Assembly (NCBI GenBank): GCA_002712105.1
Contig: PASA01000023.1
Coordinates: forward strand, 34,468 to 46,397
Source: Kiritimatiellaceae bacterium
GTDB taxonomy: Bacteria > Verrucomicrobiota > Kiritimatiellia > Kiritimatiellales > Pontiellaceae
DNA: 11,930 nt
Reading direction: 5' to 3'
Part shown: positions 1 to 5,879 of the stretch, piece after piece
Position numbering within the stretch: position 1 is the first letter of the stretch
How the letters are laid out: every line of letters begins with the position of its first letter
Notes under the pieces: generated by a model
Told to the model about the DNA's origin: nothing
Databases searched by the model: none
The model's input: only the letters and a program-made list of their open reading frames with translations
Program-made: the position numbers and the translations under genes

Positions 1-1740
1 ATTTGAAATAATTTTTAAATCTTCATCAACCCAATCCAATACATTTAATATGAACAATGATGCATTAGAATTATTTTCCAGCATGCTTGAAATTACTCGA
101 AAACCCTCATCATATTGTTTGTCAGATATCATCATCCATGCCCCTACCGTTTTTACTTCATCTGAGGTATCTTTAGATAAATATTTTCCCTTTGAATAAT
201 CTCCTATACGCATTAATCCAATAGCTCCCCAATATCTTAATCCTGGATCGGATTGCTTAATCAACTCCTCAAAAATAATTTTATTTTTTGGTAATGCTGA
301 TAACGCCAAATCCGCAGCATTCATTAATTGGTTTAATGGATATAAATTTGGATTTTGTACCATTTCCATTACCGTCAATTTATTTTGCCGAGCACGTTGA
401 TTCATCTCTGATTCTAACAATAATCCTGTATCAACTATTTCTAGTTGCCATTTACGAAGAGCGCTCCTTAACTCATCTGCTATTTCCTTAAATTCAGAAT
501 TACTAATTAAATTATTTGTACAATCTGGATCATTTTTCATATCATAAAGCTCTTCGACCTTATTTTTTGGATAAAAAGGATAACTCTGAATTTCCGTAGC
601 CTTTCCTAAATTTACATGGTGCTCCCATGCTACCTGGGCTTTTATTTTCCATTGATATTCCAAATGCTGTATCCATGGAGCCCATGGCATATAGTTTTTA
701 ATATATAAAAATTGTTTATTGTGAACAGCTCTAGCTTCATCGTATCTTTCGTCCATTCTTCCACGAAATGCAAAATGATATTTTTCTTCATCTTCTATCT
801 CATTTCCAAGAAAAATATTTCCTTGATAATAATCTGGACACTTAATTTTAGCCAAAGATAACCATGTTTTAGGCATATCCACAAAGCTCACTAATCTTTC
901 GATAGAAGAACCTAATTTTTGACTTGGCCAAAGACTTTTATACTTCTCGGGAATACGGATGATTAAAGGACAATGTAGCCCGCTCTTAAATAAATACCGT
1001 TTACTCCTTGGCATTACACCTCCATGATCAGAAGTATAAATTACAATTGTATTTTCGTGTAATTCATTATCTTCTAACTCTTCAAGTATCTTGCCTACTT
1101 TTTCATCCATTCTTAATAATGCATCGTGATATTTAGCGTAATTTTTTCGAATAGTCTCTAAATCAGGATGATATGATTTTAATTTTACATTATTAAAATC
1201 ATATTCAATATTTTCCAAATCCCCTTGAGCTCTACTTTCATGTGATTCGTATAAATTTATAATCTGAAAATAGGGTTGATTCTGCTTCAAATTATCCCAA
1301 TTTAAATGGGTGGCATTATCCCAACAATCCTTATCATCTCTTCCTCCAATGTTATAATCCGTTTTATTTGCATTGGCAGTGTAATATCCATTTTCATTTA
1401 ATAAATCAGGATAATAGGAAATTTTATTATGAGGAATTAAATTTCGACTTCTCATATGTTGAGTTCCAGTTGAAATTGCATACAAGCCTGTTATCCATGT
1501 TGATCTTGATGGTGCACAAACTGGGGCATTCGCATATGCTTCAGTATATTTAAACCCTTCTGATGCTAGATTATCTATATTAGGCGTTTGAACATGTGTA
1601 TTTCCGTAAGCCCCAACCCATGATACATTATTATCTTCACTAGTTATCCAAAGAATATTCGGCTTATCCTCTTCTTGCGCACATAAAGCGAGAGCGATTA
1701 TGAAAATCACAACAAATGATGTATTAAGAATCTTATTCAT
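1..1740 (-). CDS. Exported S1-family sulfatase, SGSH-like with helical-repeat C-terminus (3' end outside window)
   Basis: The frame is open from an ATG at 1740 to the window edge, giving 580 residues and no stop; the C-terminus is missing. Residues 1-21 form a signal peptide (basic start, hydrophobic run to about 19), so the enzyme should act in the periplasm or outside. 'PNILWITSED' at 27-36 supplies metal-binding Asp, and Cys75 sits in CAPSR (75-79), the C-x-P-x-R signature in which Cys is converted to formylglycine. The context 'APVCAPSRS..TG...STGTQHMRS' resembles sulfatases of the heparan N-sulfatase (SGSH, S1_8) type. 'SDHGG' with Asp238-His239 supplies later active-site ligands. After about residue 440 the chain becomes helical, with a HEAT-like segment ('DPGLRYWGAIGLMRIGD'), as I recall for related marine sulfatases. 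The substrate cannot be named. A GGGA motif lies 5 nt before the ATG. The start overlaps the preceding small ORF by 8 nt, suggesting translational coupling. Confidence 0.93.
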   Translation of the reverse strand, partial: MNKILNTSFVVIFIIALALCAQEEDKPNILWITSEDNNVSWVGAYGNTHVQTPNIDNLASEGFKYTEAYANAPVCAPSRSTWITGLYAISTGTQHMRSRNLIPHNKISYYPDLLNENGYYTANANKTDYNIGGRDDKDCWDNATHLNWDNLKQNQPYFQIINLYESHESRAQGDLENIEYDFNNVKLKSYHPDLETIRKNYAKYHDALLRMDEKVGKILEELEDNELHENTIVIYTSDHGGVMPRSKRYLFKSGLHCPLIIRIPEKYKSLWPSQKLGSSIERLVSFVDMPKTWLSLAKIKCPDYYQGNIFLGNEIEDEEKYHFAFRGRMDERYDEARAVHNKQFLYIKNYMPWAPWIQHLEYQWKIKAQVAWEHHVNLGKATEIQSYPFYPKNKVEELYDMKNDPDCTNNLISNSEFKEIADELRSALRKWQLEIVDTGLLLESEMNQRARQNKLTVMEMVQNPNLYPLNQLMNAADLALSALPKNKIIFEELIKQSDPGLRYWGAIGLMRIGDYSKGKYLSKDTSDEVKTVGAWMMISDKQYDEGFRVISSMLENNSNASLFILNVLDWVDEDLKIISN

Positions 1741-1876
1741 TATTATCCCGTCTCTTTTTAATTTTTAAAAATTTAATTAATTTAAAAACTATAAAATATA
1801 ATATCGAAACTATAATAATTGGAACAATATTTTTTGGGGTTGGTGCACAATATTCATATAGACCAATGTACGACAT
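1733..1876 (-). CDS. Small single-pass membrane protein, 47 aa, unknown function
   Basis: Read by eye from the reverse complement. The ATG at 1876 directly abuts the tsaB stop (TAAATG), and the TAA at 1735-1733 lies 8 nt inside the sulfatase start. The protein has a short polar N-terminus with a Tyr-Cys-Ala-Pro-Thr-Pro stretch (9-14), one hydrophobic helix at about 17-36, and a very basic tail (KIKKRR at 38-43). By the positive-inside rule it would sit with the N-terminus outside and the C-terminus in the cytoplasm. I do not recognise a family. In favour of a real gene: it fills the whole tsaB-sulfatase gap in frame, its junctions match the tight packing of this operon, and it has a clean membrane topology. 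Against: an AT-rich gap readily encodes Ile/Phe/Lys-rich peptides by chance, and no independent Shine-Dalgarno is visible. Confidence 0.5.
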   Translation of the reverse strand: MSYIGLYEYCAPTPKNIVPIIIVSILYFIVFKLIKFLKIKKRRDNNE

Positions 1877-2512
1877 TTAGTTAAATTTTGGTTCAATGAA
1901 GACTGGTGGATGTAAATAAAGCGGCTCAAATTCTTCTAATTTATCGTTATTTACAATTTTTTTGTAAACTATTTTTGCCAAATCTTCAGCAGATGGATAA
2001 AAACATTTCCTGTGGTCGGTTTCTAGAAAAGAATCAAGAAGGAATGATAAGCGATCATAATCAGAGCTAAGGACAATAGTTTTTTCATCTATAAAAGATT
2101 CTAATTCGTGATATTCAATCAATTTAAATTTTTCTATTAATTTCGATTTTTTAAATTTCCCTATCCATAATTGCTTCCTTCGCGCATCGCCAACTACAAG
2201 AACATCAGACGACTCAAATTTTGATGCAATAGTTTCTGCACTATTATGAGCTATTACTTTATTATGATTCGGTAAAGCCAGAGCGTTTACAACCGAAAAA
2301 GCTACTCTCAATCCAGAAAAAGACCCAGGCCCTCTTCCTGCTACAAACAAATCTATGGAACTCCAATCAAGATTTAACTCATCTAAGGCGTCGAATGGCT
2401 GGCGTCTATCTTTAAATTGTTCTTCCCATTGGATTTCTTTACAAATTTGTCCATCTTCTAGAAGAGCAATACTTCCAATTTTGGTACTCAACTCTAACGC
2501 CAATATCTTCAT
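1877..2512 (-). CDS. tsaB: tRNA t6A biosynthesis protein TsaB
   Basis: 211 residues, near the usual TsaB length of about 230. TsaB is the inactive ASKHA-fold partner of TsaD. With TsaE it forms the cytoplasmic complex that transfers threonylcarbamoyl from TC-AMP to A37 of ANN-decoding tRNAs. The N-terminus 'MKILALELSTKIGSIAL' is the first phosphate-type loop of the family (D-T/S-S in most members, here E-L-S-T). The highly conserved 'GRGPGSFSGLRV' block is at 59-70 and 'ALALPNHNKVIAHNS' follows at about 77-91. The C-terminal half is divergent, as is normal. The ATG at 2512 overlaps the tsaE stop by one base (TAATG), so translation is probably coupled. Adjacent tsaE makes the assignment firm; tsaC and tsaD are not in the window. 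Confidence 0.95.
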   Translation of the reverse strand: MKILALELSTKIGSIALLEDGQICKEIQWEEQFKDRRQPFDALDELNLDWSSIDLFVAGRGPGSFSGLRVAFSVVNALALPNHNKVIAHNSAETIASKFESSDVLVVGDARRKQLWIGKFKKSKLIEKFKLIEYHELESFIDEKTIVLSSDYDRLSFLLDSFLETDHRKCFYPSAEDLAKIVYKKIVNNDKLEEFEPLYLHPPVFIEPKFN

Positions 2513-2949
2513 TAATTTCCTTTTGTATAAACTTCAATAGTTCTTCTTTTAAATTCATCATCCTTAGATATATGAACATGAATTGAATCTTCGGGCAATA
2601 AATCTTCACCTCTTTCAGCCCATTCAATGGCGATTAATCCATCTTTTTCTAAATACTCCTCTAAACCAATACCTAGAACCTCTATTGAGTTGGATAATCT
2701 ATATAAATCAATGTGATATAAGGGATTTTCTCCTTCGTATTCATCAATTAACGTATAAGTAGGACTAGATATTGGTATACCAATTCCTAAAGCTCGAGAC
2801 ATACCCTGAACAAAGCATGTTTTTCCAGCACCTAAGTCACCATGCAATGCGATAATACCTTGTTTATTAACCAGTGAAACCAACTTTTCAGCAATCTTCC
2901 ATGTATCTTCAGGACAATTTGATACCTCACATAATAATTTATTTTTCAT
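2512..2949 (-). CDS. tsaE: tRNA t6A biosynthesis ATPase TsaE
   Basis: 145 residues, typical of TsaE, the P-loop ATPase that binds the TsaB-TsaD dimer and resets it during t6A37 synthesis. Visible motifs: Walker A 'GDLGAGKT' at 37-44, the family-specific 'SPTYTLIDEY' at about 62-71, 'YHIDLYRL' (conserved Asp, switch/Walker-B region) shortly after, and 'IEWAER' with the conserved Glu-Trp near residue 108. No truncation is visible. The ATG at 2949 follows the upstream stop by 8 nt; the bases before it are purely A/T with no Shine-Dalgarno, so initiation probably depends on coupling to the preceding gene or on an unstructured AT-rich leader. The gene overlaps tsaB by one base. Confidence 0.96.
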   Translation of the reverse strand: MKNKLLCEVSNCPEDTWKIAEKLVSLVNKQGIIALHGDLGAGKTCFVQGMSRALGIGIPISSPTYTLIDEYEGENPLYHIDLYRLSNSIEVLGIGLEEYLEKDGLIAIEWAERGEDLLPEDSIHVHISKDDEFKRRTIEVYTKGN

Positions 2950-2957
2950 ATTTAAAA

Positions 2958-3659
2958 TTATTTTTTTAACTGTTTAATAATACAATTTAACCATTCTTCT
3001 TTTTTTTCTTGCAACATGGGACTCGGATGAAGAGTTAACATATTATTTATTTTTGATTCAACTGAAACAATTTTTTCATTTTTAAATCTTTTAAAACAAT
3101 CTTTAACTAAGGGCAATAATCTTTTATCTTGACCCCATCCAATCACAATGATTTGTGAAGTTGACTGCAACATATTTTTGCATTCGTGAACTCTTAACTC
3201 AGAAAAAATACTGTGAATATTTCCATTATTTAAATTGGATAGAGCTTTTACCTTTTCTAAGAATAATTTTGATTTTGCATTTCTTAAATCCGACAAATTT
3301 AAAACTCGTAAATGAGACCAGCCCATTTCAACACCAATCCTCATTAATTGATATTGGGTATTATCTGGACGAGTTAAAACCAAGTTTTTCTTCTTTTTAA
3401 AATCGATTGACATCTCTTTTATATCTTTAATTGGCTCTTCTAATGGATAAGATGATCCTGGGTTCATCATTATAAAAATTGTATCAGGAATTCTAAAAGA
3501 TAAATTATTTATATCGTTATCAGGGATTGAACTATCGATTATCTCTAGAACACTTCTGCAATTAACCATATTCTTAGAACTAAATTTCAAATCGTAAAAA
3601 TGACCATAACATTTATACTTTTTCTTTAAATCATCTGCATATAAAAAATAATCATTCAT
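2958..3659 (-). CDS. DUF1643-like protein of unknown function
   Basis: 233 residues, no signal peptide or membrane segment; probably cytoplasmic. It shows a spaced set of motifs I associate with DUF1643: 'IFIMMNPGSS' at 61-70 (family: hMLNPS), 'RPDNTQYQLMRIG' at 97-109, 'LRVLNLSDLRNAKS' at 117-130 (family: hNLFxxRxT/S), 'VIGWGQD' at 172-178 (family: hxxWG) and 'TLHPSP' at 209-214. The biochemical role of the family is unknown to me. It is longer than the usual roughly 160-180 residues because of an N-terminal addition of about 50 residues. The gene is first in a minus-strand run with tsaE and tsaB, 8 nt upstream of tsaE. No Shine-Dalgarno precedes the ATG at 3659; the sequence there is all A/T. 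Confidence 0.75.
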   Translation of the reverse strand: MNDYFLYADDLKKKYKCYGHFYDLKFSSKNMVNCRSVLEIIDSSIPDNDINNLSFRIPDTIFIMMNPGSSYPLEEPIKDIKEMSIDFKKKKNLVLTRPDNTQYQLMRIGVEMGWSHLRVLNLSDLRNAKSKLFLEKVKALSNLNNGNIHSIFSELRVHECKNMLQSTSQIIVIGWGQDKRLLPLVKDCFKRFKNEKIVSVESKINNMLTLHPSPMLQEKKEEWLNCIIKQLKK

Positions 3660-3690
3660 ATTTAAAAATTAAAAAATAGAAAATACAGGT

Positions 3691-3696
3691 ATTATA
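3691..3696 (-). promoter_or_regulatory. Candidate -10 box for the DUF1643-tsaE-tsaB-sulfatase operon
   Basis: A perfect TATAAT reads on the minus strand, placing a start site near 3684 and a leader of about 25 nt before the ATG at 3659. No convincing -35 box is visible in the A/T-only sequence upstream. The 80-bp gap between the divergent genes must hold promoters for both directions, but such a hexamer is common by chance at this base composition. Confidence 0.4.
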
Positions 3697-3739
3697 AAAA
3701 AAACTTTTAATAAACTAAAATAAATGAAAACATTTAAAA

Positions 3740-4609
3740 ATGGCGTTAGCATTTGATATAATTTGTTTTATTTTATTTTTATTTTTCCTTTATAAAGGCT
3801 CAAAAGAAGGATTGATAGTTAGTATATTTAAAATCCTTCAAATAATTTTAGCTATCTCAATTTCTTTTCTAATTGGGATAAAAATAGGAAGTTTTTTAGG
3901 CGAAACATTTAACAGACCAAGAATTGTTACGATACCAGCAGTAATTATATTGATGATTTCTACAATTTTTTATTTATTCCATATTTTTATTAACTTCTTT
4001 CTAGAAAAATCTAAATCAAATAAAAATTCATTTAGTGGCCTTGGTATTATATTTGGAGGAATATTTGGATTTATTATAATAATTTCAACATGCTGGTTTA
4101 TAAACATTTTCGCAGCTGTAAAATATGAAAATCATACATTTATAAATAAAACTTATACATCTAAAATTTCTCAAAAAACAATTTATGAAGTTACAGATAA
4201 TATTTATTCTTTTAGTAATTCTAGTATTAACGAATCAACTGCTAAAATTATAAGTTCTCCCAACTCAACTATATTAAGTGTAAAAAAAATAATCTCCTCA
4301 AACTTAATTCAAAATATTATTGAGGATCCAGAAATAGGAGAAATTATAAAAACAGGAAGTCCAAAAAAAATACTGCAGAATGAAAGTATGAAAGAACTTT
4401 TTTCAAATAAAATAATAATTAATGAATTTAAAAATTTGGGTATTACAAAAAAAATACTCCTAAATTCTATTATTAAAATTGGACAAAACAAACTAATCAT
4501 GAATTCTCTAATAAATCTGAAATCAAAGGATTTATTTAATTTTAATAATTTTAATCTTTTAATAAGGGATCCTGATTTTGATTGTATTATTGGAGAGCTA
4601 ATAAAATGA
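3740..4609 (+). CDS. CvpA-family membrane protein with long C-terminal extension
   Basis: 289 residues. The first 125 residues have the CvpA/colicin V production layout: an Asp in the first helix (Asp6), helices at about 5-18, 27-49, 62-88 and 99-125, and a Gly-Ser-Lys-Glu-Gly turn at 20-24 matching the family's G-x-x-x-G segment. E. coli CvpA is about 160 residues; here another 160 residues follow the last helix, mostly charged and helical. This tail carries a motif that occurs twice, 'IEDPEIGEII' at 194-203 and 'IRDPDFDCII' at 275-284. CvpA proteins are inner-membrane proteins linked to envelope stress tolerance and colicin V export; the tail's role is unknown. No Shine-Dalgarno precedes the ATG. 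The gene ends by a 4-nt ATGA overlap with rsmI. The family call rests on topology and N-terminal pattern, so it is moderate. Confidence 0.78.
   Translation: MALAFDIICFILFLFFLYKGSKEGLIVSIFKILQIILAISISFLIGIKIGSFLGETFNRPRIVTIPAVIILMISTIFYLFHIFINFFLEKSKSNKNSFSGLGIIFGGIFGFIIIISTCWFINIFAAVKYENHTFINKTYTSKISQKTIYEVTDNIYSFSNSSINESTAKIISSPNSTILSVKKIISSNLIQNIIEDPEIGEIIKTGSPKKILQNESMKELFSNKIIINEFKNLGITKKILLNSIIKIGQNKLIMNSLINLKSKDLFNFNNFNLLIRDPDFDCIIGELIK
4592..4597 (+). promoter_or_regulatory. Ribosome binding site of rsmI
   Basis: GGAGAG within the end of the cvpA-like gene; its GGAG core ends 10 nt before the ATG at 4606. It supports this ATG over the upstream in-frame TTG at 4582. Confidence 0.7.
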
Positions 4610-5289
4610 AAATAGAATCGGGATTATATATTGTTGGAACACCCATAGGAAACTTATCTGATATTTCATTTAGAGCAATTGATACACTTAGATCGGTTGA
4701 CTTTGTTTTTGCAGAAGATACAAGGCATACTAAAAAATTATTTTCTAGATACGAAATATCTACCCCATTAATTAGTTGCCATAAATTTAATGAAACAAGA
4801 AAATCCAAAGAAATTATTGCCAAAATTAATAATGATAAATCAATAGCCCTTGTAACAGATTCTGGAATGCCATGTATATCAGATCCCGGAAGTAGAGTTA
4901 TTCAAATTTGTCGAGAGTCTAATATACCTATAACCTCAATACCAGGTCCAACTGCTTTAACAACGGCAATATCAATGGCTGGCTGTTCTGAATCAGGATT
5001 TATTTTCCATGGATTTTTACCTCATAAGATGGGAGCAAGAAGAAAAAATTTGCTTCAATACGAAGATTGCACGCTTCCAGTTATTTTTTATGAGTCTCCC
5101 TACCGAATCAAAAAATTATTAACCGAACTTAATGAAATTATCGGAAAAAATAGGAAGATATACGTTTTTAGAGAACTAACAAAAAAATTTGAAGAAACTT
5201 TATACGGGACATCAAGCGAAATTCTTGAAGCTTTAAATGAACGAACAATAAAGGGTGAAATTGTTTTAATTTTAACACCTACTGAATAA
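4606..5289 (+). CDS. rsmI: 16S rRNA (cytidine(1402)-2'-O)-methyltransferase RsmI
   Basis: 227 residues from the ATG at 4606, which overlaps the previous stop as ATGA and has GGAG upstream; a TTG at 4582 would add eight residues lacking family similarity. RsmI uses S-adenosylmethionine to 2'-O-methylate C1402 in the decoding centre of 16S rRNA, together with RsmH. Family motifs of the tetrapyrrole-methylase fold are clear: 'YIVGTPIGNLSD' (8-19), 'FAEDTRHTKKL' (35-45), 'LVTDSGMPCISDPGSRV' (82-98, usually SDAGTPLISDPG), 'PGPTALTTAISMAG' soon after, 'FHGFLP' and 'FYESPYRI'. It ends with 'RELTKKFEE..YGT', 'KGEIVLIL', so the C-terminal extension of E. coli RsmI (286 aa) is absent, as in many other phyla. 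The gene forms a housekeeping pair with the cvpA-like gene; the following STAS gene has its own promoter. Confidence 0.96.
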   Translation: MKIESGLYIVGTPIGNLSDISFRAIDTLRSVDFVFAEDTRHTKKLFSRYEISTPLISCHKFNETRKSKEIIAKINNDKSIALVTDSGMPCISDPGSRVIQICRESNIPITSIPGPTALTTAISMAGCSESGFIFHGFLPHKMGARRKNLLQYEDCTLPVIFYESPYRIKKLLTELNEIIGKNRKIYVFRELTKKFEETLYGTSSEILEALNERTIKGEIVLILTPTE

Positions 5290-5309
5290 GTTTATAAATT
5301 AATATACCG

Positions 5310-5337
5310 TTGACTGCTTAGTGGGCAATGTTACAAT
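5310..5337 (+). promoter_or_regulatory. Sigma70-like promoter of the STAS-RsbU pair
   Basis: TTGACT (5310-5315), a 16-nt spacer and TACAAT (5332-5337) match the housekeeping consensus at 10 of 12 positions, predicting a start near 5344. The upstream in-frame ATG at 5328 would fall between the two boxes and be absent from this transcript, while the TTG at 5364 with its GGAG would be present. Confidence 0.65.
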
Positions 5338-5352
5338 TTAAGAAGATTTTTT

Positions 5353-5356
5353 GGAG
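5353..5356 (+). promoter_or_regulatory. Ribosome binding site deciding the STAS start
   Basis: GGAG ends 7 nt before a TTG at 5364, an ideal spacing. No comparable motif is found at a useful distance before the ATG at 5328 (only GGG two nt away). Confidence 0.65.
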
Positions 5357-5363
5357 TATTGCG

Positions 5364-5879
5364 TTGACTGAATTTACAGACCAAAATAATTTAACAGCTG
5401 CTGAAAATGGTTCTACAGTTTATGTTTGTATTAATGGTAGAGGATCATTCCGAAATAGTCCAAATTTAAAAGAATTTGTTACTAAAAAATTTGAAAAATC
5501 GTCGCCTGTTAAAATTTTTTTAGATATGAAAACTTGTTCTGGAATGGATAGTACATTTATGGGAGTCCTAGCTGGTCTTTCTATTTTATCCAAAAAAAAT
5601 AAGCACTCATTGTCCCTAATAAATATTTCAACTAAAAATGAAAAATTATTAAAAACTCTAGGTGTAAACAAAATTTTAACGTTTTCGAACGAAAAACATG
5701 ATTACTTAAAAAAAACTTCAAAAAATATACCTTCGATTAATGACAAACAAAAAACTACTAAAACCTCTCTAGAAGCACATAAGCAATTAGTAAAAATTGA
5801 CAAAAAAAATAAATTAGAATTCAAGTCAGTTATTGATTTATTAGAGACGGAATTAAAAAATTATAAAAAAGATAAATGA
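5364..5879 (+). CDS. STAS-domain protein, anti-sigma-factor-antagonist-like
   Basis: 171 residues from the TTG at 5364, chosen over the ATG at 5328 (183 residues) because of the GGAG at 5353 and the promoter that would exclude the ATG. Residues about 15-97 form a STAS domain: 'VYVCINGRGSF', then 'KIFLDMKTCSGMDSTFMGVLAGLS'-type core at 50-73, where Ser63 (in D-S-T) aligns with the phosphorylated serine of SpoIIAA/RsbV (D-S-S-G); 'LGVNKILTF' follows. In partner switching the unphosphorylated protein binds the RsbW-type kinase and frees its target, and an RsbU-type phosphatase dephosphorylates the serine. A Lys-rich linker and a helical tail of about 40 residues ('LEAHKQLVKID...VIDLLETELK') follow. 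The stop overlaps the phosphatase ATG (ATGA), so the two are coupled. Target and kinase are not visible. Confidence 0.85.
   Translation: MTEFTDQNNLTAAENGSTVYVCINGRGSFRNSPNLKEFVTKKFEKSSPVKIFLDMKTCSGMDSTFMGVLAGLSILSKKNKHSLSLINISTKNEKLLKTLGVNKILTFSNEKHDYLKKTSKNIPSINDKQKTTKTSLEAHKQLVKIDKKNKLEFKSVIDLLETELKNYKKDK

Noticed and set aside
288-491. Plus-strand ORFs inside the first sulfatase (also 1368-1553).
   Set aside because: They lie opposite a long reading frame with clear catalytic motifs and have no start signal or recognisable content.
2439-2627. Minus-strand alternative-frame ORF across the tsaE-tsaB junction, and a plus-strand ORF at 2355-2540.
   Set aside because: Both overlap well-supported tsaE and tsaB frames and resemble no protein.
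3724-3756. Ten-codon ORF from an ATG at 3724 overlapping the cvpA-like start.
   Set aside because: Too short, out of frame with the gene, no Shine-Dalgarno; likely chance in A/T-rich DNA.
4582-4605. Eight-residue extension of RsmI from a TTG at 4582.
   Set aside because: RsmI proteins begin shortly before the GTPIGN motif; the ATG at 4606 has GGAG upstream and the common ATGA overlap.
5328-5363. N-terminal extension of the STAS protein from the ATG at 5328.
   Set aside because: The ATG lies between the -35 and -10 boxes of a good promoter and lacks a spaced Shine-Dalgarno; the TTG at 5364 has both an RBS and a better domain boundary.
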